Below are positions 27,332-36,338 of a stretch of 64,000 nucleotides of DNA, piece by piece. The stretch comes from Donghicola tyrosinivorans. GTDB lineage: Bacteria > Pseudomonadota > Alphaproteobacteria > Rhodobacterales > Rhodobacteraceae. A program made the translations under genes and the position numbers. Location of the stretch: contig NZ_PVTQ01000015.1 of assembly GCF_003003355.1 (NCBI RefSeq), forward strand, positions 1-64,000, in the 5' to 3' direction. The notes under the pieces were generated by a model. That model ran no database searches, had not been told where the DNA came from, and worked only from the letters and a program-made list of their open reading frames with translations. Numbering within the stretch: the stretch's first letter is position 1; each line of letters opens with the position of its first letter.

Positions 27332-29347
27332 TTAGCCCATCCGTGCGTTTGCACGTGCGATGATGGCCTCTTTGGTAATTCCGAATTGTTCATACAGCGC
27401 CTCGGCGGGGGCCGAAGCACCAAAGCTGGTCATGCCGATCACATCGTCCTCGCTGGCCACATAGCGGGTCCAACCGAACTTTGCTGCGGCCTCGATGGCG
27501 ATGCGCGGGGCGTTGCCCAGAGTCGCGGCCTTATAATCATCATCTTGGGTCTCGAACAACTCCCAGCTTGGCATTGAAACCACAGCTACGGATTTTCCGG
27601 CCTCATGCAGAGCCTCAGCTGCTTCAACGGCAAGGGAAACTTCGGTGCCGGTGGCCAGAAGGGTGACGTCGCGTCCCGCGCCGTACTGACGGATGACATA
27701 GGCGCCCTTGGCGCTGAGGTTTTCGCCGCTTTCTTCGCCGCGCAGTTGCGGCACGCCCTGACGGCTGAGCGCCAGAAGCGACGGGGTTTTCGCGCTGCGC
27801 ATGGCAATGTCCCAGCATTCCAGCGTTTCCACCACATCGGCGGGGCGGAAGGTGTAGAGATTGGGCATAGCACGAAGCGAGGCCAGATGCTCCACCGGCT
27901 GGTGGGTGGGGCCGTCTTCGCCAAGACCGATAGAATCGTGGGTCATGACGTAGACAGTGGGGATTTCCATCAGGGCCGAGAGGCGGATGGCGTTGCGCAC
28001 GTAGTCCGAGAACACCATGAAGGTGCCACCGTAAGGGCGCAGGCCGCCGTGGACCAGCATGCCGTTCATGGCCGCACCCATCGCAAATTCGCGCACGCCA
28101 TAGCCCACATAGCGGCCAGATTTGGCGGCGGTGAACTGGCTGTCCACGGCCTTGACGCGGGTCAGGTTCGAGCCGGTCAGGTCCGCCGAGCCGCCGATCA
28201 TCTCAGGCAGGGCGGGGGTGATGGCCTCAAGGGCGATCTGGCTGGCCTTGCGCGTGGCGACCTTTTGGGGATTGGCGAAAAGGGCGGCGCGGGCGTCCGC
28301 GATGGCCTTATCGTAGGCTGCAGGCAGAGCACCCGTCAGGCGGCGGTTGAATTCGGTGCGGGTGGCGGTGTCTTTGGTGGCAAGGCGGCCTTCCCACATC
28401 TTGCGGGCCTCTGCGCCACGGACGCCGATATCGCGCCATTGACCCAGCAGGTCATCCGGAATGTGGAAAGGTTCGGCCGTCCAGCCAAGGGCAGCCTTGG
28501 CGGCAGCGGCCTCATCCTTGCCAAGGGGCGAGCCGTGGCTGCTGGCGGTGCCTGCTTTGTTGGGCGCGCCAAAGCCGATGACGGTCTTCATGGCGATGAG
28601 GCTGGGTTTGCCGGTTTCCACCTTCGCTGCGGCCATCGCCGCGTCCAGTTCCACAGGGTTGTGGCCGTCGCAGGACTGTACGTGCCAGCCACAGGCCGCC
28701 AGACGGGCAGGGATATCTTCGCTGAACGAGACCGAGGTCGGGCCGTCAATGGTGATCTCATTGTCATCGTAAAGCACGACCAGTTTGCCAAGGCCAAGGT
28801 GTCCCGCAAGGCTGATCGCCTCTTGGCCGATGCCTTCCTGAAGGCAACCGTCGCCAAGGAACACATAGGTGTGGTGATCGACCAGATCGCTGCCGAACTC
28901 ATCGGCCAGACGGCGCTCGGCCATGGCCATGCCGACGGCATTTGCGATGCCTTGGCCGAGGGGGCCGGTGGTGGTTTCGATTCCCTTGGCGTGGCCATAT
29001 TCTGGGTGGCCTGCGGTGATCGCGCCTTGCTGGCGGAAGTTCTTGATCTGCTGGAGAGTCATGTCCTCATAACCGGTCAGGTGCAGCAGGCTATAGAGAA
29101 GCATGGACGCGTGGCCGTTCGACAGGACTACGCGGTCGCGGTCGGGCCAGTCAGGATTTTTCGCGTCGAATTTCAGGTGGTTGCGGAACAGAACGGTGGC
29201 TGCGTCCGCCATGCCCATAGGCGCGCCGGGGTGACCGGAATTCGCGGCCTCGACCGCGTCGATCGACAGGGCGCGGATGCAATTGGCCAGAGCAAAGGTT
29301 TCAGGATCAAGAGCGGCTTTTTCGGAAACGGAAAAATCTTTGGGCAT
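27332..29347 (-). CDS. tkt: Transketolase
   Basis: A 671-residue thiamine diphosphate enzyme with full-length domain order. The thiamine-binding core contains [27 protein letters not shown] and the GDGCLQEG...NEIT pattern. It transfers two-carbon ketol units between pentose and hexose phosphates and uses erythrose 4-phosphate as acceptor. ATG 29347 follows GAGGAGGA, an excellent ribosome site. It starts the leftward tkt-tal pair and is divergent from deoR, suggesting control with the erythritol genes. A housekeeping copy may exist elsewhere. Confidence 0.95.
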   Translation of the reverse strand: MPKDFSVSEKAALDPETFALANCIRALSIDAVEAANSGHPGAPMGMADAATVLFRNHLKFDAKNPDWPDRDRVVLSNGHASMLLYSLLHLTGYEDMTLQQIKNFRQQGAITAGHPEYGHAKGIETTTGPLGQGIANAVGMAMAERRLADEFGSDLVDHHTYVFLGDGCLQEGIGQEAISLAGHLGLGKLVVLYDDNEITIDGPTSVSFSEDIPARLAACGWHVQSCDGHNPVELDAAMAAAKVETGKPSLIAMKTVIGFGAPNKAGTASSHGSPLGKDEAAAAKAALGWTAEPFHIPDDLLGQWRDIGVRGAEARKMWEGRLATKDTATRTEFNRRLTGALPAAYDKAIADARAALFANPQKVATRKASQIALEAITPALPEMIGGSADLTGSNLTRVKAVDSQFTAAKSGRYVGYGVREFAMGAAMNGMLVHGGLRPYGGTFMVFSDYVRNAIRLSALMEIPTVYVMTHDSIGLGEDGPTHQPVEHLASLRAMPNLYTFRPADVVETLECWDIAMRSAKTPSLLALSRQGVPQLRGEESGENLSAKGAYVIRQYGAGRDVTLLATGTEVSLAVEAAEALHEAGKSVAVVSMPSWELFETQDDDYKAATLGNAPRIAIEAAAKFGWTRYVASEDDVIGMTSFGASAPAEALYEQFGITKEAIIARANARMG

Positions 29348-29404
29348 GTGAGTCCTCCTCATATGGCGCTGGTGTTAGCGCCCAAACTGACTCGTCACAA
29401 GAAA

Positions 29405-29455
29405 AAATCACAAAATCACAAAATTCATGTTGATCATGTTATGTTTGATGTTACG
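29405..29455. promoter_or_regulatory. Repeat-rich operator region between tkt and deoR
   Basis: Two CACAAAAT copies are followed by ATGTT repeats at 29427, 29436 and 29448 (plus one at 29441). Tandem short repeats of this kind suit DeoR/GlpR-type regulators. The region is distinctly AT-rich and lies between the divergent genes. Confidence 0.4.
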
Positions 29456-29518
29456 ACTGCATCCAGCGTTTCGCTGAGGTATTTGGACCAAAGTGAAACA
29501 GAAGAAGGCTCTGGGGTG

Positions 29519-30304
29519 ATGAAACGGGACGACAGGCAGGCGGCGATTATGGACCTCTTGGTCGAGCAGGGCTCGGTCGAGTTGGAAGATCTTGCGCAGC
29601 GTTTTGCCGTGTCCAAGATGACGATCCACCGCGATCTGGATGAGTTGGAGCAGGCGGGCGTTCTGCGGAAAATCCGTGGCGGCGCGACCACCGAGGCGGG
29701 CACGCAGTTCGAATCCGATTTCCGCTTTCGCGAGCGGCGCAGTGGCGCGGCGAAAGAGCGGATGTGCGATGCGGCCTTGGCGCTGGTTGAGCCCGGGATG
29801 ACGGTGATGATCAACGACGGCTCGACCGCGGCCGTTCTGGGGCGGCGGCTGGTGGAAAAGCGGCCCCTGACGGTGATCACCAATAATGCCGCTGTGATCG
29901 ATGCCCTGCGCGATGAAAGCGGGATCACTCTGATCACTTTGGGCGGCACCTATTCCGCCAAATTCAACGCCTATTTCGGTGTGGTGACCGAAGGGTCGCT
30001 GGCGCAGTTGCGGGCCGATATCGCCTTTATCTCGGTGCCTGCGGTGGCGGGGATGGAGGCGTTTCATATGGATGACGAGGTGGTGCGCGCCAAGCGTGCC
30101 ATGCAGCATGCGGCGCGGCAGAATGTGCTGTTGGTGAACCATGCCCGTTTTGATCGGACAGCCCTGCACAAGCTGTGCGATCTGACAGACTACGCCGCGA
30201 TTATTACCGATGACACTCCTTCTGACGCCGCGCAGCAGGCGCTGGCGCAGGGCGGGGTGTCTTTGACCATTGCGACTGGGACTATTGCTACGGGGAGGAC
30301 CTGA
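29519..30304 (+). CDS. DeoR/GlpR-family transcriptional regulator
   Basis: A 261-residue regulator with an N-terminal DeoR winged helix (RQAAIMDLLVEQGSVELEDLAQRF, MTIHRDLDELEQAGVLRKIRGG) and a C-terminal sugar-phosphate sensor (VMINDGSTAAVLGRRL, TVITNNAAVIDAL). It is encoded 1 base before tpiA and upstream of rpiB, as in Brucella, where a DeoR-like gene precedes the eryH-eryI isomerases. It probably responds to a phosphorylated intermediate. The ATG 29519 start has a GAAGAAGG site; a GTG three bases earlier is possible. Confidence 0.88.
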   Translation: MKRDDRQAAIMDLLVEQGSVELEDLAQRFAVSKMTIHRDLDELEQAGVLRKIRGGATTEAGTQFESDFRFRERRSGAAKERMCDAALALVEPGMTVMINDGSTAAVLGRRLVEKRPLTVITNNAAVIDALRDESGITLITLGGTYSAKFNAYFGVVTEGSLAQLRADIAFISVPAVAGMEAFHMDDEVVRAKRAMQHAARQNVLLVNHARFDRTALHKLCDLTDYAAIITDDTPSDAAQQALAQGGVSLTIATGTIATGRT

Positions 30305-30305
30305 G

Positions 30306-31070
30306 ATGACCGCTGACTTTTGGATCGGCACCAGCTGGAAGATGAACAAAACGTTGGCCGAGGCGGTAGATTTCGCCGAGGCTTTGGCCGCGGCGGATGG
30401 CGGGCGCGATGACCGCATCCAGCGTTTTGTCATCCCGTCGTTTACCAATGTGCGTCAGGTGAAAGAGATCCTGAAGGATACCTCGGTCAAGGTCGGGGCG
30501 CAGAACATGCATTGGGCCGATGAGGGGGCTTGGACCGGCGAAGTCTCGCCCCTGATGCTGAAGGACTGCGATCTGGATATCGTGGAACTGGGTCATTCAG
30601 AACGCCGCGAGCATTTCGGGGAAACCGATGAGACCGTGGGCCTGAAGACCGAAGCAGCGGTGCGTCATGGTCTGATCCCGCTGATCTGCATTGGCGAGAC
30701 CTTACCCGAACGTGAAGCTGGCCGCGCCGCCGAAGTACTGGAAGCGCAGGTGCGCGGTGCTTTGTCGAAGCTGTCCGAAGACCAGAAAGCCGCGCCAATC
30801 CTGCTGGCCTATGAGCCGGTCTGGGCGATTGGCGTGAACGGCATTCCCGCGACCTCTGACTACGCTGACTCCCGTCAGGCCGAGATCATCGCCGTGGCGC
30901 AGGATGTTTTGGGGCGCAAGGTACCTTGCCTTTATGGCGGCTCGGTCAATCCGGAGAACTGTGAAGAACTGATTTCCTGCCCGCATATTGACGGGTTGTT
31001 TATCGGCCGCAGCGCGTGGAACGTCGCAGGCTATCTGGACATTCTGGCGAAATGCGCGGCCAAGATTTGA
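30306..31070 (+). CDS. eryH: Triosephosphate isomerase-like tetrulose-phosphate isomerase (EryH/TpiA2)
   Basis: A 254-residue TIM-family isomerase with the catalytic residues Lys12 (SWKMNK), His97 (ELGHSERR) and Glu170 (AYEPVWAIG) intact. The phosphate loops GLKTEAAV and GGSVNP are also present. In Brucella the TpiA2 paralogue converts D-3-tetrulose 4-phosphate in erythritol breakdown. Its place between a DeoR regulator and rpiB matches that arrangement, so EryH is more likely than the housekeeping triosephosphate isomerase. Ribosome site GGGGAGGA lies just upstream. Confidence 0.85.
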   Translation: MTADFWIGTSWKMNKTLAEAVDFAEALAAADGGRDDRIQRFVIPSFTNVRQVKEILKDTSVKVGAQNMHWADEGAWTGEVSPLMLKDCDLDIVELGHSERREHFGETDETVGLKTEAAVRHGLIPLICIGETLPEREAGRAAEVLEAQVRGALSKLSEDQKAAPILLAYEPVWAIGVNGIPATSDYADSRQAEIIAVAQDVLGRKVPCLYGGSVNPENCEELISCPHIDGLFIGRSAWNVAGYLDILAKCAAKI

Positions 31071-31092
31071 TCTCTGACGGAGGATAATACCA

Positions 31093-31545
31093 ATGAAAAT
31101 TGCAGTAGCAGGCGATAGCGCGGGCGAAGGTCTGGCCAAGGTTCTGGCAGATTATCTGGGCGCAAAATATGAGGTGTCCGAGGTATCGCGCACCGATGAA
31201 GGCCCTGACGCCTTTTATGCGAACCTGTCGGATCGCGTCGCGAACGGCGTGCTGGATGGCACCTATGACCGCGCCATTTTGTGCTGTGGCACCGGCATCG
31301 GCGTGTGCCTGTCGGCCAACAAAGTGCCCGGCATCCGCGCGGCGCAGACCCATGATACCTACTCGGCCGAGCGGGCGGCGCTGTCGAACAACGCGCAGAT
31401 CATCACCATGGGCGCGCGTGTGATCGGCACGGAACTGGCCAAGGCGATTGCTGACGCCTTCCTGTCGAACAGCTTTGACGAAGGCGGGCGGTCCGCTGGC
31501 AACGTGGACGCCATCAACGCGCTGGATACGAAATACCGCAAGTGA
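31093..31545 (+). CDS. eryI: Ribose-5-phosphate isomerase B-like erythrose-phosphate isomerase (EryI/RpiB)
   Basis: A 150-residue RpiB-family enzyme. Cys64-Cys65 in ILCCGTGIG form the active-site region, with the GTGIG phosphate loop at 66-70. The [34 protein letters not shown] stretch is characteristic. In the Brucella pathway RpiB yields erythrose 4-phosphate. Encoded 22 bases after the TpiA-like gene behind GGAGGA. Final enzyme of the ery pathway, before transketolase and transaldolase. Confidence 0.88.
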   Translation: MKIAVAGDSAGEGLAKVLADYLGAKYEVSEVSRTDEGPDAFYANLSDRVANGVLDGTYDRAILCCGTGIGVCLSANKVPGIRAAQTHDTYSAERAALSNNAQIITMGARVIGTELAKAIADAFLSNSFDEGGRSAGNVDAINALDTKYRK

Positions 31546-31568
31546 CCTCCCAGGGCTTGCGGGAAGGG

Positions 31569-31606
31569 GCGCTGTGCTTGCGAAGGCACGGCGCTCTTTT
31601 GTTTTT
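31569..31606 (+). terminator. Terminator after the deoR-tpiA-rpiB operon
   Basis: GCGC-T-GTGC pairs with GCAC-G-GCGC (one wobble) around an 8-base loop and is followed by TCTTTTGTTTTT. Confidence 0.75.
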
Positions 31607-31696
31607 GCCGCTTCGTTTACGTGGGTGTCGATACGTACGTCGCTAAAGGCGACGGGGATGACGTGGTCGCGGCCCCTTGCAGGGCCGCGCTAGGCG

Positions 31697-32674
31697 TTAC
31701 TTTTCGGCTTCCATGCAGCGCAGGTAAGCCTCGACCTCTTCTTTGGCGCCAAAGATCAGGGCCGAATGTTCGTGGCCGTCGGTGGCAACCTTATCAAGGA
31801 TCGGCTGGTGGCCATCGGTGGCCAGACCGCCAGCGGCCTGCATCAGATAGGCCATCGGCATTGCCTCATAGACCAGACGCAGGCGGCCGTTCTCATAGCC
31901 TTCGCGGCGGTCGCCGGGGTAGAGGAACATGCCCCCTTGCAGCAGGATGCGGTGCAGGTCGCCCACGGCAGCGGCAGGCCAGCGCATGTTGTAGTTCTTG
32001 CCGCGCGGGCCATCCTTGCCGGCCAGAATCTCGTCGATATAGGCGGTCATGCCAGCACCCCAGTGGCGGGCGTTCGATCCGTTGTAAGCGATGACCTTGG
32101 TGTCGGGCGCGATGGTCACATTTTCGGCGCTGACGCGCAGCTGGTCGCTGGCGCGGTCATAAACGGCGATGGTGACGCCTTCGTCGATGGCAAAGCCGAA
32201 GTCCAGTGAGTGCCCGAACGAGGCATAGCCCGCAGCGGCGATGGTGTGACCGTCCTGAAGAAAGCCCTTGTCCGATGCGGGAACCACCGTGAACAGCATG
32301 CCAAGGATCGCGCCGACGCCGATGCTGCCAGAGCCGTCAATCGGGTCGATGGCAACGTCATAGGCGCCGTCTTCGTTCAGGGTCAGAACCTCTTCGGATT
32401 CCTCGGATAGCATCAGGCGGACGCCTGCGGCTTTCAGGACATCGACCATGTAGACATGGGTGCCAAGGTCCAGCGCCTTTTGCTTGTCGCCGCTTTCATT
32501 GACGCCAACGATGGCTGCTGGATCTCCGTACAACGCCCCTGCTGCCAGGCGGTCCGCGATGGGCATCAGCGAATCCGCGATGGCCTGAATGATCTGCGCC
32601 GGACCGCTGCGGCGGGCCAGATAATCGTTCAGAGGTTCTGCTGTGCAGGGGGTGTGGTTTGTCAATTCCAGCAT
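31697..32674 (-). CDS. fbp: Class I fructose-1,6-bisphosphatase (divergent active-site loop)
   Basis: The enzyme removes the 1-phosphate of fructose 1,6-bisphosphate, and possibly of sedoheptulose 1,7-bisphosphate. The 325 residues show SEESEE at 90-95 and the metal motif D110-PIDGSGSI. Most class I enzymes read DPLDGSSNI there, so the Ser-Gly-Ser variant is unusual. The phosphate-binding NYNMRW, YPGDRREGYENGRLRLVYEAMPMAY and AGG segments are present. Its placement beside the ery and tkt-tal genes suggests use in routing C4 carbon to hexose phosphate. The operon is monocistronic and convergent with rpiB. Confidence 0.88.
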   Translation of the reverse strand: MLELTNHTPCTAEPLNDYLARRSGPAQIIQAIADSLMPIADRLAAGALYGDPAAIVGVNESGDKQKALDLGTHVYMVDVLKAAGVRLMLSEESEEVLTLNEDGAYDVAIDPIDGSGSIGVGAILGMLFTVVPASDKGFLQDGHTIAAAGYASFGHSLDFGFAIDEGVTIAVYDRASDQLRVSAENVTIAPDTKVIAYNGSNARHWGAGMTAYIDEILAGKDGPRGKNYNMRWPAAAVGDLHRILLQGGMFLYPGDRREGYENGRLRLVYEAMPMAYLMQAAGGLATDGHQPILDKVATDGHEHSALIFGAKEEVEAYLRCMEAEK

Positions 32675-32812
32675 GGTCTGCCTTTCGTCTCAATGCCCTT
32701 TTCGCGGCCCTCTTGGGGCGCGTAATCGCGGTGACACTAGCCATAGCGCCCCAAAGCAACAAGCGTGCAACGGGTCGCAAGGGCCGCTTTCATCCATGTT
32801 TGCTTAAAATAA

Positions 32813-32835
32813 AAGGCGCCCGAATGGGGCGCCTT
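32813..32835 (-). terminator. Rho-independent terminator of the que operon
   Basis: AAGGCGCCC and GGGCGCCTT form a perfect 9-bp stem with a GAATG loop. On the minus strand it is followed by TTTTATTTT. It lies 9 bases beyond the queF stop. Confidence 0.9.
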
Positions 32836-32843
32836 GGAGTGTC

Positions 32844-33308
32844 TTAGCCGCGGCCACGGTAGGGCGGTACGCCTTGGTCAGGGATCCAGACCCCTTCGGG
32901 TATGGGGCCGGTTTGGTAATGCACATCAATCGGGATGCCGCCGCGCGGATACCAATAGCCGCCGATCCGAAGCCACTTGGGCTCCAGAAAATCGGCCAGA
33001 CGCCGCGCGATAGAGATGGTGCAATCCTCATGGAAGGCGCCGTGGTTACGGAATGAGCCAAGAAAGAGTTTCAGCGACTTGGATTCAACCAGCCATTCGC
33101 CCGGCACGTAGTCGATCATCAGATGGGCAAAGTCCGGTTGGCCGGTCATCGGGCACAGCGAGGTAAACTCGGGCGCGGTGAAACGCACGTTGTAAAGGAC
33201 GTCCGCCTGCGGATTCTGCACGCGCTCCAGTTCGGCCTCATCGAGGCTTTGGGGCATGACGGTTGCGCCGCCAAGCTGCTTGAGATTGCTGTAGATGCTG
33301 TCGGTCAT
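32844..33308 (-). CDS. queF: NADPH-dependent 7-cyano-7-deazaguanine reductase
   Basis: This 154-residue unimodular QueF reduces preQ0 to preQ1 with NADPH, a late step of queuosine synthesis. The catalytic cysteine is Cys52 in [11 protein letters not shown], which forms the thioimide with the nitrile; Asp59 is the proton donor. The QueF signature [21 protein letters not shown] follows. It ends the queC-queD-queE-queF operon, with its terminator directly downstream. Confidence 0.95.
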   Translation of the reverse strand: MTDSIYSNLKQLGGATVMPQSLDEAELERVQNPQADVLYNVRFTAPEFTSLCPMTGQPDFAHLMIDYVPGEWLVESKSLKLFLGSFRNHGAFHEDCTISIARRLADFLEPKWLRIGGYWYPRGGIPIDVHYQTGPIPEGVWIPDQGVPPYRGRG

Positions 33309-33324
33309 GGGTCAGTATCCTGTG

Positions 33325-34032
33325 TCAGACGCCGCGCTTGTTGCCCCAGATCAGGACATGCAGTTGCGGCAGGATGCGGGGGGCGAACCAGCGGTCCGCC
33401 ATGGTCTTTTCGGTCAGCCAAAGCAAACGGTCGGCCAAGGCTTGGGGATCGACGGGCGTGTCGGGGTCTACCTCGGGGTTGCCCGGTTGCAGAAAGAACG
33501 GCAGGTCGGGGTAGGTGGCCTGCGCGGCCTTGGCCCAAAGGTAGTCCTGATCATCAAAGATCACGACCTTCATGACGATTTTGCCCGCGCCCTTTGCCAT
33601 CTCTAGGCAGGTGTCCAGCGCGTCCCAGTCCACGACCTCGCCGCTAGAGGGGGGCTTGGGCGACAGAACCAGCGTGTCCAGTTCCGCAAACCACGGCTTG
33701 GCGATGCTGCCTTGGGTTTCGCAGGCAAAGCGATAGCCCATAGCCTTGCCGATGGTGATCAGCGGGCCAAAGTCCTGAATGGCGGGGTTGCCGCCACTAA
33801 GGCTGACGGTCAGGGGCTGGCCGCCGGACAGCTCGTCCACGCGCTCCCAGACTTCCGCGGGTTGCATGGGGAACCATGTGTCGCGGTAGGCGCTGTCCAC
33901 TGCGTGCAGGCTGTCGCACCAGCTGCAGCGGTAATCACAGCCGCCGGCGCGGACAAAGACAGTAGGCTCGCCGATCAAGGCACCTTCGCCCTGAATGGTG
34001 GGGCCGAAGATTTCGGCAATGCGTAGGGTCAT
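33325..34032 (-). CDS. queE: 7-carboxy-7-deazaguanine synthase, radical SAM
   Basis: A 235-residue radical SAM enzyme that turns 6-carboxytetrahydropterin into 7-carboxy-7-deazaguanine. The cluster-binding cysteines are Cys32, Cys36 and Cys39 (CDYRCSWC), preceded by the FGPTIQGEG substrate motif. [12 protein letters not shown] is the SAM-binding glycine region. Its ATG overlaps the queD stop by 4 bases. Confidence 0.95.
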   Translation of the reverse strand: MTLRIAEIFGPTIQGEGALIGEPTVFVRAGGCDYRCSWCDSLHAVDSAYRDTWFPMQPAEVWERVDELSGGQPLTVSLSGGNPAIQDFGPLITIGKAMGYRFACETQGSIAKPWFAELDTLVLSPKPPSSGEVVDWDALDTCLEMAKGAGKIVMKVVIFDDQDYLWAKAAQATYPDLPFFLQPGNPEVDPDTPVDPQALADRLLWLTEKTMADRWFAPRILPQLHVLIWGNKRGV

Positions 34033-34385
34033 GGACGGTACTCTGCCCAGGTTTTTGGAGTTTCACTGACCTTCACCGCACTGGTTTCAGGCCAGCGGGA
34101 TTTGCACCAGTCAAAGAAATGCTTGGCCATGTTCTCGGCGGTCGAATGGCCTTCCATCACGTCGTTCAGATGACGGTGATCAAAGGAGTCGTCGATATAG
34201 GTCTTCAGCGGCTTGAGCTCATGGTAATCACGGACAAAGCCGTCGCTGTTCAGCGTGGCTGATGCCAGTTCCACCACCACGATGTAGTTGTGGCCGTGCA
34301 AGCGGGCGCACTGGTGGTCCGCAGGCAAGTGGGTCAACTGGTGCGAGGCGGAAAAGTGGAATTCCTTACTGATCCGGAACATCAC
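34029..34385 (-). CDS. queD: 6-carboxy-5,6,7,8-tetrahydropterin synthase
   Basis: This 118-residue QueD converts 7,8-dihydroneopterin triphosphate to 6-carboxytetrahydropterin. Zinc ligands are the His in SASHQL and the two in LHGHNY, with a nearby catalytic Cys (HQCARLHGH). [10 protein letters not shown] and the C-terminal [13 protein letters not shown] are typical. It overlaps queC and queE by 4 bases each, so the enzymes are tightly coupled. Confidence 0.95.
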   Translation of the reverse strand: MMFRISKEFHFSASHQLTHLPADHQCARLHGHNYIVVVELASATLNSDGFVRDYHELKPLKTYIDDSFDHRHLNDVMEGHSTAENMAKHFFDWCKSRWPETSAVKVSETPKTWAEYRP

Positions 34386-35092
34386 TTCACTCCTTTCGCG
34401 GCAGCGTCTGCTACGGCCTTTTCCCAGAAATCCGGGTCTTCGTAGATGGTGGGGTCTTGGACGCCTGCCAGATGGAATGCCTCGCGCCGCTCAACGCAGG
34501 TGCCGCAGCGGCCGCAGTGATGTGCGCCGCCCTTGTAGCAGGACCATGTGTCCGCAAAGGGGGTGTTGTGTTTCGCCCCTTCGGTCACGATGTCCGCTTT
34601 GCTGCGGTGGACGAAGGGCGTGTAAAGCGAGACATCGGCATAGCCGTCCAGCGCGGCCTTTTGCATGACCTCGAAGGCTTGCGTAAAGGCAGGGCGGCAG
34701 TCGGGGTAGATAAAGTGGTCCCCCCCATGCACGGCTGTCGCCACAGCATCATCTTTGTTCGCCGCTGCCACGCCAAAGGCGATGGCCAGCATGATGGCGT
34801 TGCGGTTGGGGACCACGGTGATCTTCATGGTCTCTTCCGCGTAATGGCCGTCCGGCACGTCGATGTTGTCCGTCAGGGCTGAGCCGGTCAGCGCGGCGCC
34901 GATCGGGCGCATGTCGATGATGTCATGGGGCACGCCAAGGCGCGTGGCGGCGCGGGCCGCATAGTCCAGTTCTTTGCGGTGGCGCTGTCCGTAGTCAAAG
35001 GACACCAGACGGGTCAGCGTGTGCTGGTCCGCCACCATGTGGGCGAGGGATACGGAATCCAGTCCGCCCGAGCAGATTACGATCGTTTTCAT
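34382..35092 (-). CDS. queC: 7-cyano-7-deazaguanine synthase
   Basis: A 236-residue ATP-pyrophosphatase-type enzyme that converts 7-carboxy-7-deazaguanine to preQ0 with ammonia and ATP. The PP-loop SGGLDSVSLAHM lies at residues 7-18. The C-terminal zinc site is CYKGGAHHCGRCGTCVERREAF with four cysteines. ATG 35092 is chosen because the AAGGGA site is 5 bases upstream; the preceding ATG at 35095 would be too close. First gene of the operon. Confidence 0.95.
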   Translation of the reverse strand: MKTIVICSGGLDSVSLAHMVADQHTLTRLVSFDYGQRHRKELDYAARAATRLGVPHDIIDMRPIGAALTGSALTDNIDVPDGHYAEETMKITVVPNRNAIMLAIAFGVAAANKDDAVATAVHGGDHFIYPDCRPAFTQAFEVMQKAALDGYADVSLYTPFVHRSKADIVTEGAKHNTPFADTWSCYKGGAHHCGRCGTCVERREAFHLAGVQDPTIYEDPDFWEKAVADAAAKGVK

Positions 35093-35158
35093 CATTGTCC
35101 CTTGTTTTGATGTACCGGGTAGGCTGCGACCGGTGTGCGGGGGCCATATAACGAAACT

Positions 35159-35184
35159 GCGCCGCCCTGCAAGCAGGACGGCGC
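35159..35184. terminator. Hairpin between queC and the YghU gene
   Basis: GCGCCG-CCTGC and GCAGG-CGGCGC pair around AA with one mismatch. On the minus strand a short T-run (GTTTCG) follows, so it may terminate the yghU transcript. Confidence 0.45.
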
Positions 35185-35212
35185 GAAAGTCGCTGTCATG
35201 TGACTGTCGGGA

Positions 35213-36049
35213 TCAGAGGCCGAGGGCTTTGAAATCCGCCGCGCTGTGACGTTCGGCCAAGGTGCCTTCATTGGTTCGGTTTACGATGCTGCCACGCTTG
35301 ACCGCAGGGCGGGCGGCCAGATCGGCGGCCCAACGGGTGACGTTTTCATATTCGGCAACGTTCAGGAACTTGTCCGAGCCGCTGTAAAGACGGCCTTCGA
35401 CCAGACCGCCGTACCACGGGTAAATCGCCATATCCGCGATTGAATAGTCGTCGCCGGCCACGAATTTGCGATCCGCCAGATTGGTGTCCAGAACGTGCAG
35501 CTGACGCTTGGTCTCCATTGTGAAACGGTCGATGGCGTATTGGATTTTCTCCGGTGCGTAGGCGAAGAAATGGCCAAAGCCGCCGCCCACATAGGGGCCA
35601 GAGCCCATCTGCCAGAACAGCCAGTTAAACGCCTCGGCGCGGGCGGGGCCGCTGGCGGGCAGGAAGGCACCGAATTTTTCCGCCAGATAGGTCAGGATCG
35701 AGCCGCTCTCGAACAGGCGCGTGCCGGTGTCGTGGTCAAAGAGGGCAGGGATCTTGGAGTTCGGGTTGATGCCAACAAAGCCGCTTCCGAACTGGTCGCC
35801 GTCCCCGATCTTGATCAGCCATGCGTCATAGTCTGCGCCGGTGTGACCTGCCTCTAGCAGCTCTTCCAGCATGATAGTGACCTTCTGGCCGTTAGGCGTG
35901 CCCATGGAATAAAGCTGAAGGGCATGATCGCCCTTGGGCAGTTCCTTGTCGTGGGTTGCACCCGAGACAGGACGGTTGATGTTGGCGAACTCGCCGCCGT
36001 TGCCCTTTTCCCAGGTCCAGACTTCGGGGGGCGTGTAAGTGTCGGCCAT
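35213..36049 (-). CDS. yghU: YghU-like glutathione-dependent disulfide-bond oxidoreductase
   Basis: A 278-residue member of the Nu-class glutathione transferases, which bind two glutathiones and reduce organic peroxides or disulfides. The N-terminal thioredoxin part contains LYSMGTPNGQKVTIMLEEL (the Thr-Pro-Asn site) and NPNSKIPALFDHDTGTRLFESG; the helical C-terminal part follows. ATG 36049 is supported by GAGG upstream; the longer frame has no good ribosome site. It is a single gene divergent from the uronate operon. Confidence 0.9.
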   Translation of the reverse strand: MADTYTPPEVWTWEKGNGGEFANINRPVSGATHDKELPKGDHALQLYSMGTPNGQKVTIMLEELLEAGHTGADYDAWLIKIGDGDQFGSGFVGINPNSKIPALFDHDTGTRLFESGSILTYLAEKFGAFLPASGPARAEAFNWLFWQMGSGPYVGGGFGHFFAYAPEKIQYAIDRFTMETKRQLHVLDTNLADRKFVAGDDYSIADMAIYPWYGGLVEGRLYSGSDKFLNVAEYENVTRWAADLAARPAVKRGSIVNRTNEGTLAERHSAADFKALGL

Positions 36050-36170
36050 CGAAATACCTCTTTGAACAAGCGTTGGACGCATACTTAAGGAGTTTGCCCG
36101 CAAAAGACACGGGGGCGGCGCGTCTTTTCTGTGAGCTGGTGCGAAGGCCCCTGTGCGCCAAAATCCGAAT

Positions 36171-36185
36171 CAACTTGTATGATGA
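36171..36185 (+). repeat. Left arm of a 15-bp inverted repeat in front of the uronate operon
   Basis: CAACTTGTATGATGA is the exact reverse complement of 36281-36295. Candidate GntR operator. Confidence 0.75.
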
Positions 36186-36260
36186 CTAATCAAGATGCTG
36201 CAAGTGCATTGGGGCTAAATACAATTGAAATAAGGTTAATCAGGAAAGTTAGATGATGTA

Positions 36261-36290
36261 TTGACACATGATGCCTAAATTCATCATACA
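36261..36290 (+). promoter_or_regulatory. Candidate sigma-70 promoter of the uronate operon
   Basis: A perfect TTGACA box (36261-36266) is followed at 18 bases by CATACA (36285-36290), a fair -10. The -10 lies inside the right repeat, so a bound repressor would block it. Transcription would start about 40 bases before the dctP gene. Confidence 0.55.
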
Positions 36291-36295
36291 AGTTG
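36281..36295 (-). repeat. Right arm of the 15-bp inverted repeat
   Basis: TCATCATACAAGTTG overlaps the candidate -10 box. The 95-bp gap to the left arm is about nine helical turns, compatible with DNA looping by a dimeric or tetrameric repressor. Confidence 0.75.
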
Positions 36296-36338
36296 TCACG
36301 TTAGATGGCGCTGCTCTGGCGCCGAGGGAGGACTAGTT

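Noticed and set aside
27605-29518. Long plus-strand frame joined to the front of deoR, across tkt
   Set aside because: It only runs through the reverse of tkt. The DeoR winged helix begins right after ATG 29519, which has its own ribosome site.
36261-36300. Intrinsic terminator from the right arm of the 15-bp repeat
   Set aside because: The arms are 95 bp apart and lack a T-run, so an RNA hairpin terminator is unlikely; an operator is the better reading.
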